Below are positions 10,701-21,546 of a DNA stretch of 64,000 nucleotides, piece after piece. A program made the translations under genes and the position numbers. Numbering within the stretch: the first letter of the stretch is position 1; every line of letters starts with the position of its first letter. Below the pieces are notes generated by a model. That model searched no databases. It was not told where the DNA came from and saw only the letters and a list, made by a program, of their open reading frames with translations. The stretch is from Lutjanus erythropterus. Its lineage: Eukaryota > Chordata > Actinopteri > Lutjaniformes > Lutjanidae. Where the stretch lies: assembly GCA_020091685.1 (NCBI GenBank), contig CM034612.1, positions 24,017,158 to 24,081,157 of the forward strand, written 5' to 3'.

Positions 10701-13345
10701 ACATGACTGAGGCAGAAATCCTGTTCATGGACGAGGTAATATTAAAGTTTTAATTCACATTAGCCGGAAGTTATAGCAGCTAGCAGTTAGCTAGTTAGCA
10801 ATGGCTAGCAGTAAAATCACCATTACCTTAAATAAATTAAGGATTTCTGCGTGTTCGAAACCTTTGGGATAACATTTTAGGGAGTTTTTGGGTGTTTCAG
10901 TGTGGAAGTGTTGCATATTGTAGCTTTAAGTCATTGTTTAAGATGGGTCTTACAAGTGAGCTATATAGGAAAGAAACATGAATTTAAAGGCTCTTCTCCC
11001 TTTTTTTCTTGCAAAAAAAAAAATGTCCATGCTGTTGAAAGCATAGACAACCTTGTAAATTCTTCTGTCTGTGATTTTTACAAAAGCTCTCACAGCAGAG
11101 ACATTTTTTCTGAGACCAAAACAACCAAATTCACATGCTTATTTTAATGATGACAGTTTTTGATTTTTATTTACTGAACAGCCAAAATTCACCACAAATA
11201 TTATATATTGGGCACGTGTCAAACTCGAGGCCCGTGGACCCGAGCACATCCCAGTAACTCATATTATGTGGGCCATGAGAGCTTGTGTCTGTGTGATGAA
11301 TGAAATGGTCATCGATGTGTGTTTCCGGTATATTAACAGTGTATCTGGTGACACACTTTAGCATTTTTATCCTTATTTTATCCTTATTCCTAAAATAGCT
11401 GTGACAGTTAACAGCAGGTCAAGGCTATTGCTGAATATTTGAATATGAAGCCAAACGTTCTACCTGACTGACTGATTGATTTTGCACATTTAAGTTTGTC
11501 TCGCACATCAGATTGGACATCAGAATGTGTAAAAAATTTGTTGGATTAATGGAATTTTATTCAAAACAAGCTTTCAACAATCCGCATAATGATACTGTTT
11601 GATTAAAAACTACAATGTTCAGCTGTTATTCAGTCATCAGTAGGAACCAGTGGGCTTGGAGCTTGAATCAGTTGACACTAATGTCCTCTTCTTTTTAGGT
11701 GCTAAAGTGAACGCGGCCAGGCTGCATGAGACTCCGCTGCACCACGCTGCTAAAAACATGCGAGTAGAGATGATAGAGATCCTGGTGGAGTTCGGGGCCA
11801 ACATCCACGCCAGAGATCATCACGACAAGAAACCGGTGGATTACACCACGCCAGGCTCGCCCTCTGCTGCCTGCCTCAAGTTTTATGAGAGTAAGTTAAC
11901 ATGACCGACCTTTTAGATTTCCCAGGTCGTGTTGTTCCCTTAAATCCTGTACAACCCTGCAGTGTCAGCGCTGCACCAGCAGATGTCAGGCAAGGATCAC
12001 GTTTCACTTCCAGGAAGTCTCAGACACCTGAGACTTGTTGTTTGTTATGATGCTTATATTCTGTATACGGCTGGTAATTTATAGGTTAGCTGATGTAACT
12101 GGATGCAGATGAGAAGCTGATCATTTCCACCTCTCAGCTCTGCAGACAGAGCTTTATATAGAAAGTAGAGCACAGGGTCAAATAATTTTATTATGGTCCA
12201 TTAAAAGTAAAGTACAACCTAAAACCAAGTGTGAAATGACATTTTAGTTAACTGAAACAAGAAAAAAATGGACTTAAGAAAAAAATTTACCTTGTAAAAT
12301 GATATTGCGTACTTATAAAACTAACTAAATTAAAAATATTTAGAAAATTTCTATAGTTTGTGTCAAATTGGTCAAATTAGTTAACACAACGAGCACGAGG
12401 ACGCAATGGTGTCTATGTTTATTATGTAACACGTGTTCTTTAACCACAAATATAAACATATAAAAATAATATAAAAATATTATCAAAACTGAAACTAATA
12501 AAAACTAAGCATTAAAAAAGAACTTATCTGAAACTGTGTAGGATCAAAACCACCAAAATTGAAAATGAAAAAATATTAAAATTAGATAAATAATTGAGTC
12601 AATAAATAATTTAATATACCATAAAAATGCACCAAGAATAGTATGAGGTGAAAGTTGACTTCATGATGCACTTTAACTGGAACCCTTTCATTTGTAATTT
12701 TAGGAAACAGAAATAAAACTCATGTAAAAAGAAAATACACAATAGATAAGTAAATAAATACATTTAAAAATCAGTACATAACAAAGCAAATTAAAACAGA
12801 AATATCAATTTTATTTCACATTTTATAAATTAACTGAAGCCTACATTTATTTTTCATGTTATTTTTGATCCATTTAATGGCATGCTAATTTATTTATTGA
12901 GTCATTTATTTGTTTACTTATTTTATTTTGTCACTTTCTCTCCTTCATATAAAACCAACAAACCCACTCTGGAAACTAAATGAAACTAAACTGAACTGAA
13001 AACAACAATTAAAAATGAACTAAAAAGAAAACTTAATGTTAAATACAACAGTTGAAGCTATTTTGAAAATGTCATATTTTTATTCAAAGGATAATAGTGC
13101 TTTTGTCCTGTTCCATTTAGTGCAGCAGAGCCCTCCAACTTGACTGGAATGGAACAGAACCTTAATTACTGTGGTATCTCTTTTTTTTTTTTTTTTTTTT
13201 TTTTTTTGTGTCTGTAGTCACGCCCATGAGTCTGCAGCAGCTCAGCAGGCTGGCGGTGAGGAAGATTCTGGGCACCAGAGCTCTGAAGGTCGTAGGTCAG
13301 CTGGACATCCCAAAACTCTTGATGAACTACCTCTGCTATCAGTGA
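7780..13345 (+). CDS. asb13: ASB13-like ankyrin repeat and SOCS box protein, tandem copy 2 (280 aa)
   Basis: Exons: 7780-7822, 9261-9448, 9712-9868, 9948-10082, 11699-11890 and 13218-13345 (stop TGA 13343-13345); 843 nt, 280 aa. The first five exons have exactly the lengths of copy 1 (43, 188, 157, 135, 192) and the intron phases are the same (1,0,1,1,1). The proteins align without gaps to residue 280. The N-terminus MEIENSRPYFFGDIG and about six ankyrin repeats are present (TPLHEAC, TPLCDAC, SPLHEAC, TPLHVAC, TPLHHAA). The SOCS box has BC box S243-L-x3-S248-x3-V252, with Ser where copy 1 and human ASB13 have Cys. Its Cul5 box L267-D-I-P270 keeps the Pro lost in copy 1. The expected role is substrate receptor of an Elongin B/C-Cul5 ligase. 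Introns 1, 4 and 5 are 1.3-1.6 kb and full of repeats, whereas those of copy 1 are all under 0.6 kb. The intron 2 donor (GTGATC) is slightly unusual, and the exon 6 acceptor follows a run of 27 T. Confidence 0.92.
8400..8560 (+). repeat. Dispersed repeat in intron 1 of asb13 copy 2
   Basis: Sequence such as TTAATTGAAATATCGAAATT and GGCCAAGTGCAACATCTAAA is typical of a high-copy repeat in percomorph fish (recognised from memory). An inverted, diverged relative may lie at 1270-1450. Exact ends are unclear and there is no coding capacity. Confidence 0.45.
8770..9115 (+). repeat. DNA-repeat fragment, 'AAGAAGTTTGGACAGGAGCAACA' family
   Basis: CTGAATTTGATGCCTGCAAT, then AAGAAGTTTGGACAGGAGC and the later GATTCAGAGAATCCAGAGAA belong to a family with two further fragments here, at 32470-32640 and 50875-51035. 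In those copies the matching text is AAGAAGTTGGGACAGCAGCA and CTGAATTTGATGCTTGCAAC. This copy ends about 145 bp before exon 2 of asb13 copy 2. I recall the family as a frequent teleost DNA-transposon-like repeat but cannot name the superfamily with confidence. Confidence 0.55.
10207..10227 (+). repeat. (GAT)n microsatellite
   Basis: Seven uninterrupted GAT/ATG units in intron 4 of asb13 copy 2. Confidence 0.9.
10592..10930. mobile_element. MITE in intron 4 of asb13 copy 2
   Basis: About 339 bp between CTTAAACGCACAATATGTA (left) and TGCATATTGTAGCTTTAAG (right), which are imperfect inverted repeats. A similar terminus (ACATATTGCACCTTTAAG) occurs at 60940-60957. The interior holds AATCATGGGAGTTGTTATC and AGCTAGCAGTTAGCTAG. 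There is no transposase. Non-autonomous DNA element; superfamily not assigned. Confidence 0.6.
11210..11380 (+). repeat. Diverged relative of the hAT-type element at 62927-63894
   Basis: GTGTCAAACTCGAGGCCCGT followed later by TGGGCCATGAG resembles the start of the element at 62927 (GGTGTCAAACTCATTTTAAT, then CATGGGCAAC). Only one end is recognisable and no target duplication was found. Confidence 0.35.
12180..13110. repeat. A-rich degenerate repeat tract in intron 5 of asb13 copy 2
   Basis: More than 900 bp with strong A bias on the + strand, composed of loosely repeated AACTGAAACTAATAAAAACT and AAACTAAATGAAACTAAACT words. There is no open frame and no visible terminus. It accounts for most of the expansion of this intron over its 96-bp counterpart in copy 1. 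Confidence 0.5.
13181..13207 (+). repeat. T27 homopolymer at the exon 6 acceptor of asb13 copy 2
   Basis: 27 consecutive T, then GTGTCTGTAG and exon 6. It probably acts as the polypyrimidine tract. Its length is likely variable between individuals and may be mis-assembled. Confidence 0.85.
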
Positions 13346-14306
13346 GCGTCACCCGGAGCAGGAGGTGGATCAGTGCTCCGAAAAAGACTGAAGAGCTGCC
13401 GCACAATTCTGACTAAAACGCAACAAAGGTGCCCCTGCATCAGACATAATAACAGTAGACACACGGTTTAGTCACAAGCACAATGTTCTCACAGGCTTCT
13501 TTTCTCAGCAGCACTTTGACCTCAGGACAAAGTGACACAGCAGGAGTATTATAGCTCCTCCATTGGTGTTCAGGTGCTGTATTTGCCCTTATTATTTAAA
13601 TGTTTCCCCATAGCTATGAATGGGATTTTAATAGATTAAAAAATGCAAACACCTTAAGCAGTCAGGAAAAAAAACAGTTTTGAATAACCAGAACTGGATT
13701 ACATGTCAGTCTGTAGAATGTGTCCACTTAATGCCACGATCAGACTATAAATATTAGTACAAAAATGCAGTGGTTCCCAAAGTGTGTACTGTGGTGCCAA
13801 GAGTGCCGAAACATTTGTTTTTGAGTATTTTTTAAAATAATGTTTAACCTGATTGAAAAAAAATGAATCTTGCAGTGAAAATCAGAAACACCACTTTTAA
13901 AAATCTGTTAAATATACGGTTTTGCTGCTGTGGATGACATGATAACTCACAGTTGCTGGTTGTCATAGCAGTGCAGCACAGTTTTAGGCTAAGTGGCAAC
14001 CTAAATGAAGCCAATGTGGTAGTGCAAAAACAAAACAAAACAAAACAAAAAAAAAGTTGATTCTCAAATGGCAGAAATAAACATGTTTACAGCGAAGAAA
14101 AACAAACAAACAAAAAAAAAGCAACAGTGTTGGTCTCTATAGTTAGAGCCTCAGCTCCACTTACGCTCCACGTCTTTGCCAGTTTTTGCATTAGCCAGGA
14201 CTCAGGCCACGTTCACACAGAATTAGGCGTTTCAGCGATTAGCTGCAGGGTTTGCAGCGGTGTGTGTGTGTGTGTGTGTGTGTGTGGGGGGGGTATCTGT
14301 TTTGTG
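13346..14306. other. 3' flank of asb13 copy 2
   Basis: The first AATAAA after the stop is at 14076-14081, so a 3' UTR of about 730 nt is possible. There is an (AAACA)n-like A-rich patch at 14028-14055. A (TG)n run at 14261-14285 is followed by a G run to about 14293. No exon is recognised. Confidence 0.5.
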
Positions 14307-14314
14307 CTGAGAAC

Positions 14315-15199
14315 TAGAGATGCACCGATTCCAATTTTCTTGGCCAATTCCAATTTGACCTGTCTGACCTGTTGACTCCAATTTTGTCCGATTCCGATTT
14401 TCAGTCTTTCTAAGAACTATAATTGACAGCATTCACAAACATTTTTGCAACTTTTCTTGTAAAATTAAATTGGACGTTCATATAAAACACTGACTATTAC
14501 TATTACTTACCTATACGTTTTCTCCAAAAGTGCTCCAGATTACAGCCAGGCCTTATTATGTTATTATATCAATATTATGTACTACAGGGAACGCAATCTC
14601 ACAAGATTTCGTGGGACGCAATTTTACTTTATTTTGTGTGGAAGCAGATGTAAACAAACCAGAGGCTACTACAGTCTCTCCAACAGTTTTCTATAGTAAA
14701 ACTTTGCAGTGAGGAAAAACAGAAGCAGAAGTTAAACGAGTCTGGATGATAAAATGTTTGAGGAGACGCATCAACACAGGTTCTTTATTCTTCAACCAGA
14801 ACAGGAGGTGAGATTTGAACTGTCAGTCAGTGAACAGCAGTCTGCTGCTGGATAACATTAGCATGAAGAGCTAGAAAGTTTACAGCTGTTTGGCGACTCT
14901 GTCAGCAGCTCTGTCTCGTTGAAGACTGTCTTGTCTTCTCTTGTTCTTCCTGTTCTTGGACTCTGTCATTAAGACTGACTTCATGCGAGCATGTGTCTGA
15001 CTGTGTGCTGCAGTGGTGGGTGTGACATTACGGTCAGTGTGAGCTGCGAGCAGGACGTGACCATCGTGCAGAACATGTGTGCGAATGTGACCGGCACAGA
15101 ATCGGATATGTAGCGCTGACAGGCTGGTCACAGGTCAGGACTGGTCACGCAGAAAACTGGCCACTTCCGGTCTCCGGCCGGTCGATCGGTGTATCCCTA
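14315..15199. mobile_element. Non-autonomous hAT-type transposon with perfect 8-bp target duplication
   Basis: 885 bp. The left end is TAGAGATGCACCGAT and the right end, read on the - strand, is TAGGGATACACCGAT; these inverted termini differ at two positions. The flanks carry the identical 8-mer CTGAGAAC (14307-14314 and 15200-15207), the target-site duplication length typical of hAT elements. No transposase frame is intact; the interior looks non-coding. Confidence 0.88.
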
Positions 15200-15207
15200 C
15201 TGAGAAC

Positions 15208-17336
15208 ATAACCACTGTGAAACATCTGGGAAAAAAAATCTGAAAATAATGTTTTAGTTCTCTGATTCAGCAACTTTCTAGTGCTATTAGCTTCTAGCGC
15301 GCTCCTTATTCAGTCAGCTGGGTGCTCTTTCTTTTTCCCTCTCTCTCAAACACATGGACACAAACCAAAGGAATCTTCTTGGTGTTGTTATTTTGCAGGA
15401 TGAACTGCAGCCAGACCCAGATGTGAAGCAGTACACACACAATAAACAAAGAAAGGACACAGCTGTAGAGTATCATCATGAAGTCTGCCTGGATAGTGCT
15501 TTTTTTTTCAAAGATGTGATTGGCTTTTCTGCTGCTCTTCCTTTTTTTCGGCATCCTCTGTGGCTCCCACAGCCTAAATGCACCACCCTGCGCCTGATTC
15601 TGTCTGAATGTGGCCTCCGGTGGAGTCAGGCATTGTCAAGATGGCGGCCGTCCGAGCCACCATGCTGAGCTTCACAATTCATAGACCTATGGTGATATCA
15701 TGGAGACTACATGCATATTTCATAGTCTGTGTTTCTAGTGTGCAGATGTTAGAAATTGCACCCTCATCATATTCAGACAGGTGAGCATAAGCTGACCTGA
15801 AGAACTAACTTCTGTTAGACAGTTTGTGCTGCGTGTAGAGCGGGCAATGTTTTTAAACCGCTGCTAGAATGGCCTGACTAGATAGACCTGGGAAACTGGA
15901 GAATGAATCTGCCTCACTCGTCGCTTGTTTTATTCCTGACTCAGCATCTAGGACGCCTCATACTGTCATGATACTTAGTATGACAGCTTGTAGGACGTGC
16001 TCTGTGACACTGGTCCGTAGGAGTACAGCACACTCTGCACACAGCTGTGAACACAACAGATCTAAATAAGGACGGTGTTATTGGTGAAGTTGGCGTCATG
16101 TCTTTCCTGACCAGCTCATCACCGGAAAGGACGTGTGGTCTGCCACGTTTCTTGGCCGATCCACGGCAAGAGTTTTTGATGTACGATCACCTAATCTGAC
16201 ACAGTGACCATCCTGAGAGGCAAAAATATCAGCGTTGACTCGTCCCGACATTAGTTTGACTTTGTTGCGGATTTGGATTAAAGTGCTTTTGCACGAGAAA
16301 GAGACTTTAAAGGTCTTGAGTTTGATTTTTAAAATCTTTGAATCAGGTAAAGACAACAAATTAAAATGTAAAATCACTTGTTCTTCAATCTTGAGTCCAT
16401 TTTTTAAAATATATGTTTAACATATCAATATAGTGACTGATGTAAAACTCTTCGCCCAGCTCTGACATGCTTTTCTTTGTTTTGGATTTTTTATTGTTAA
16501 AGTCTTTAAAAGCATTTAATTATAGTAGAAAAAGTGTGCCGAAACCTTGACTAACTGAACCTAATCCTAGTCTTCTACACACAAAAACAGCAGGGCCAGT
16601 AATGATGGAAAACATTTTTGAGGCCCTTGATGTTCTCATTAACACCCTGTCTACACTTACTGTGATTATTAACTGTTGGCAAAGTCACGGTACCTAACCT
16701 GAAACTGTTTTATTGATGTGTGTTGTTTTATAGTGTGCTTGTAAACACACTGGTTGGATCTGGGCAGTTAACTGGCTGACAGGTAATGTTAATAATAACC
16801 CTAAAATAGAAATCTAAATATTAGTTTCTTGTAGACAAAGCTGCAATGACTCACCACTGCTTCCCTCACTGTAAACTCTCTCATCACTGGCTCAGCCCGC
16901 TGTGTGCGGGGTACTTTTTGTCTCTCTAGGATTGTTGCCAACGGAGGCACCATTGTTTAATCTTAACTACGAATTGCAGCTATAAAAGTCTTAAATAGCA
17001 TTTAATGTTTGCCATTTGAATAAATAGAATAGTGTGCTTCTAATATTAGAGATTATGTTTAAATGGGTATTTATTTGAACTAAAGGACAAGTGTCAGAGC
17101 TCAGGGACAAGAAGAAGAAGAAGAAGAATTGTATAATGTTTGGCAACAGAGACAAGATCAGTAGTCGTTTGTTTTCCAGCCAACTGAAGGCTGCTGGATT
17201 GAATCCTGGATTTGCCGGGAAAGTGCGCGCAAGTTTGTAAACTCAGATGTGCAGTAAATCCTCAGCAGCAGCTGAAATGTGAAATGAGACATTGCTCAGT
17301 CAACATTCCCTTGATAATAAAATGCTTTTGTTTTTT
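15208..17336. other. Gene-free stretch, partly repeated
   Basis: No exon recognised. 16330-16545 is a dispersed repeat whose partner is at 29015-29165; both contain AAATGTAAAATCA, AGTCCATTTTT and CTTCGCCCAG or CCTCGCCCAG. A short (GAA)n run lies at 17110-17128. The 16080-16240 block (CATCACCGGAAAGGACGTGT and following) looks like another repeat or a conserved block, but I cannot place it. Confidence 0.4.
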
Positions 17337-18103
17337 TAAAGGGATAGTTCAGATGCTGTCAAGTTGGGTTTTATGAGGCACTTATCCACAGTCAGTGTAT
17401 CAGCTACAGTAGATGGCAGTCGGCACGCTACCAGTTTGGAGAAGCAGCAGGATTAACAGTGTAGGAAGCAATGTACTGCTGTGGACAGCAGCAAAACGTG
17501 TTTTAGACATCTGTTTAAGTGTATGCTATATTTAGAATATTTTCGCTGCATTCCTATGCCACCAGGCAGCCTTTTCTGACAGGAAACCGCCGTCATATAT
17601 GGCAAACGTCACTTTCTCTTGCTCAACCAGACTCCATTCGCAAAATCAGTCATTTTGGCTCACAGAACATGGGAGTTGCTGGTCTACTGCTGCCTTGATT
17701 GGTTAGTTTATTTGTGTTATTGTAAGACTTCTGTGTTTTAAAAGGTTAGTTTGGATGCACCGAAGTCACACAACAACACAAACAAACTGACCAATTGAGG
17801 CAGCGGTAGACCAGCAACTAAGCTAAAAATGACTGATTTTGCCAATGGAGTTTGGTTGTGCAAGAGGGAGCTTATAAATAATGCAGTTTCTTTTCTGAAA
17901 AGGCTGACAGCAATGTAAAGCAGTGAAAATATTCTAAATATAGCACACACTTGAACTCATAATGAGTTTTTTAGGTGTCTGCTTAGAATTGCTTAGCTTC
18001 CAAACTGGGGGCGAGTCAAGCGCCATCTACTGTAGGTAACACACTAACTATGGATAAGTGCATCATACAACCAAACTTCAAAACATCCAAACTATCGCTT
18101 ACA
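17337..18103. mobile_element. Foldback element, ~770 bp imperfect palindrome
   Basis: The two halves are inverted copies of each other. Near the hinge, GCTGGTCTACTGCTGCCTTG (17670) faces GGCAGCGGTAGACCAGCAAC (17800). Near the tips, GCACTTATCCACAGTCAGTG (17380) faces a diverged CACTAACTATGGATAAGTGC (about 18042-18061), and CTACAGTAGATGGC (17404) faces GCCATCTACTGTAG (18021). The ends are AAAGGGATAGTTCAGATG and CATCCAAACTATCGCTTAC. A third terminus-like copy (AAGGTTAGTTTGGATG) sits near the centre at about 17741, suggesting two units joined head to head. No coding sequence. Confidence 0.75.
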
Positions 18104-19600
18104 GTAACATCCAGAGGAATACCGAGCAGTGTTGTCACAGCAGCACTCAGGGTGACACACTGCAGACGCTGCCTGGCTTCGTCTCAGATTCCTGCGACGC
18201 TCGCTCCACGCCTGGCGACCGCCTTTGTTTGATACAGACACTGAAGTTTGAAGGAAGCTGTGATCCTGGCCAGCTATTTATAACTTTGTCTCCACCGAAT
18301 CTGCTTACAGAGAGGACACAGAGAGCTCACTGAGGTTTAGTATTTTTAGAACGAGGTGCAGGAAGTTGTTTATGAATTCCATAAAGTGCTTCAGTTGGCT
18401 TTATTGGCTCTCTTCTAGGTTGACATGGCCTGTTTTGTAAGTTTCATAACTTTTATTTATCCATGGAGGGTGAATCGGGACAAATGGTCCTTTTGTAATT
18501 TTGTTGTCTAAAACAGAATGTGATTTACTCCTTACTCTGGGCGAAATGTTACATAATATTTGTATTATACAAGGATGTTTTTTTATCTGTGTATAATCAC
18601 CTGAAAACAAGAACCGTTGTGTTTTTGTTAACTTAGAATGAGCCCAGAATGGACAAACCAAACACAGGCTCTAGAGAAGGCCTTTCACTTTTTTTTGTGA
18701 GTTTCACGCCCTATCTTACACGCTTGGAAGGGGAGGGTGAGGCACATTGGTTGCAGTCCGCAAGCTCACCACTAAATCCTACAACCTCCTTTAAATACAC
18801 GGGATTGCACATTACAAGATGTAAAGTCATGTACATATTTTTGTAGTTCGGATGTGATCTCTGTCCCTGTTTCTCCTCAGACAAAGACCTAGATCTAATT
18901 GTTTAGTTTCACTTTCTCTGCCCTCTTCTTTTTTGTCCCTGATCTTAACTTCTTCATTGTGCGTTTAGGGACAGAAAGCACTTGGTTAGGGTTAGAGAAA
19001 GATCAGGGTTTGGGTTAAAATGATCACTCTTATGAGATCTTTCACACATGTGGGGTTACTTGTTAGGTACTGTACATTAGATGCTGTTGTCACCTCTGTG
19101 GTGACAGGACATCTTTGTACATGAGCACACATTCCATCTTTAACAGTGAACTTTATACAAAGTCATTCAGTATACTCAACTTGTATTTAATACTGCATTA
19201 GACCAGATTTTGTTGTGAAAAGCTTCTCTCACATTTGTCTGAGGTGCTTTTAGATAGTTGACCTGATCAAGTGTTTTAGGCTGCATCGAGAGCATCCAGA
19301 ACAGCCGTAACTCTCATCACATAAGGGTCAGACTGTTGTCTGCATTGTAACAGAGCAGTGTTCATAAATGTGCTGGACATGTTCATGAGGGTTCCTGTCT
19401 TTACTGCTGTACTTGCAACTTCTGCTTGATTAAGGCATCTTATTAGGATTTGTGGAAACTGATTTTCATAGTAAATTCATAGCAAATCTTATGCTGGGCT
19501 TTCAAAGTATTTGATACTAATGTAAAGTGTAAGTAGTACACTGTAGTAAATGAGATAAAGCACGGAAAAACACTAGTATTGTTCTTTAGTCCTAACCTAT
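18104..19600. other. Gene-free stretch
   Basis: Largely unique-looking AT-rich DNA without a recognisable exon. GGTTAGGGTTAG occurs once near 18984 and is too short to call telomeric. Confidence 0.4.
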
Positions 19601-19920
19601 ACAGGGACAGTTCACCCCAAAATCAAAAATATATTTTTTTCCTCTGGCCTGTAGCGCTTTTTATCCATCTATACTGCTTTGGTGTGTTGAGTTTTGGAGA
19701 TACTGGTCACAGAGATGTCTGCCTTCTCTTCAGTATAATAGCACTACATGGCACTCGGCTTGTGGTACTCAGAGTTACAAAAAATACATTTGAAAAACTC
19801 AACAGCAGTAACTCGTTACAGATCATGATCATGAGTATTTTCATGTAAGAACTTGACTTACTTTAGAATCTACTGGATATCTCCAAAACTTTTTGATTTT
19901 GGGGAGAACTATCCCTTTAA
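19601..19920. mobile_element. Complete MITE with ~30-bp inverted termini
   Basis: The left end AGGGACAGTTCACCCCAAAA plus TCAAAAA mirrors the right end TTTTTGATTTTGGGGAGAAC plus TATCCCTTTAA, giving inverted repeats of about 26 bp with few mismatches. Length is about 320 bp. The interior (ACTCGGCTTGTGGTACTCAG) is shared with the fragment at 575-645. No coding capacity. This is the best-preserved member in the window of the family whose ends also occur at 5271, 7122-7358 and 17337. Confidence 0.8.
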
Positions 19921-20284
19921 TAATAGCAATGAGCAAATGACGTAAAATTTAGCAAGCAGTAGACCAAAACGTTGATAACTAAATATACTGTACATGTTGA
20001 AACTCTTTGTCTTAAGATCTCTTTGTCTTTTTTTTCTCTCTTGCCCTTTTCCTCGTTTGGTATAAAGTATAAAGCACCTTCCATGTGCACTTTACTGACA
20101 TCACGCTTCAGGATTTTTGGGTGTTTAAGTTTGCAATTTCCAAGCCTTTTGTTTCTGCCAGCAGGAAAAGTTACCTTGCACGGCTTTTAAAAAGCAAGAG
20201 GCCATCTGTCTGCTCTCATGGAGGTCTGCACCTGTGTGTTGACTGTTTGTCTGGCACATCTTTACGAAGCACTCAAAAGCAATT

Positions 20285-20535
20285 TTTCATTTCTTTTAGA
20301 CCCTCGTCCAAATCTCTCAATTCACTCCCCTCATTTGGCTGTGGCCCTAAACGTGCCCGGGCTGCACGATGCTGGCCTGAATACGGAGCTTGTCTGCGGC
20401 ACTCTATAAATATGCCAAGCTGTTACAGTTTGTTTAATCTGAATATGAATTCCTAGATATTGATCTTCCATCACTGAAAGATATTTTGAGTAGTTTTCAT
20501 GCTGTAAAAATGCAGTCTGGTTCATTATAATTTAA
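20285..20535. other. Candidate conserved non-coding block
   Basis: Non-repetitive, compositionally balanced sequence amid TE debris, with words such as CTATAAATATGCCAAGCTGT and AATCTGAATATGAATTCC that resemble vertebrate enhancer cores in texture. The open frames across it match no protein I recognise. Conservation cannot be tested here. Confidence 0.25.
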
Positions 20536-20980
20536 AAAAACTGAAGCACAGATGGAGCGTTCCCATTAAAGGCTCATTTATGTTGCTTTTATGTACGTCC
20601 TTTATGTTGGCATGGATATGTGTGTATGTAGCAATACATCTGCCGTTCAGTGTCAGTTACTCCCAATAAGAAGAAGAAAAGCCAGAAGTTTGACAACAGC
20701 AAACATGGCAGTGCTGGAGGAGGTTGTAAAAATGTACCTCCCGAGAAAGAAGCAAAAGTAGAGGTAGCCATTAAGTCCATTTAAACATTGATAAATGTCA
20801 TTTCCAGTTGTTAGGATTTTTAAACCTTCTTCATCGTGTCCTGTGGTCGGTTTTGTCCATATCTGTAAACTTTCAGAAAATGTGCACAAATACGGGCGAA
20901 ATAAAGCCAGAGTATGGACAGAAGGCTCCATCAGTATCCATCGGTATCCGTATTTAACATTACGCACAAATGAGCCATAA

Positions 20981-21546
20981 GTCTACATCCGCACAAATAC
21001 AGCTTTGTTTCAAAACACCTCGCGGCCTCACTGATCTGCTGTTTTCAAACGCCTGAAACAGAGACCTCTGGGAACGCTGACTGTACTATACTGGTCCATC
21101 TGTCGCTTGCTTTCTTCTGTAACTCCACCTGTTGTGTTGAAGCACAGTGAACAAGCAAACTGGTTTGCAGCTGCAGATTTTTGGAATAGATGGCTGAAGT
21201 AAAGTACTGCAAGTACTCAACCAATCAGACATCTTACACGCAAGCCCCACCCCCAAAGTTCCTGTACTTTTGGAATGCACCACCCCCAAGCAGAGACTTC
21301 TTGGGGGGTAAAATAATGTCCCTGGAACTTTGCTCCTGGTCCAAGTTCCTGTAAGGTTCCTAGTGCAGTGGAAAGGCGGCTTAAGCAACCAACCACAGAG
21401 TCGCCGATCTGCTTCCTGTTTACGCTGGCACACTCATGCCCAGTGTACGTGAATGGTCATGTGATATGTGTTTTCAGGCGTTGACAGAGATCGTTTTTGG
21501 TTTAAGAAACTGTCTTAAAATGAAAGCGTATTAGTGTGGATGTAGC
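20981..21546. mobile_element. Terminal-inverted-repeat element
   Basis: GTCTACATCCGCACAAATAC on the left and GTATTAGTGTGGATGTAGC on the right are inverted, imperfect matches. Internal sequence near both ends also pairs loosely (TTTCAAACGCCTGAAAC against GTTTTCAGGCGTTGAC). About 566 bp. The texture is that of a common teleost non-autonomous DNA element. No clear target duplication was found. Confidence 0.6.

Noticed and set aside
18984..18995. GGTTAGGGTTAG as an interstitial telomere
   Set aside because: Only two units; expected by chance or from ordinary repeats.
20085..20456. 123-codon open frame on the + strand as an exon
   Set aside because: No known protein similarity; the DNA looks like non-coding conserved or unique sequence.
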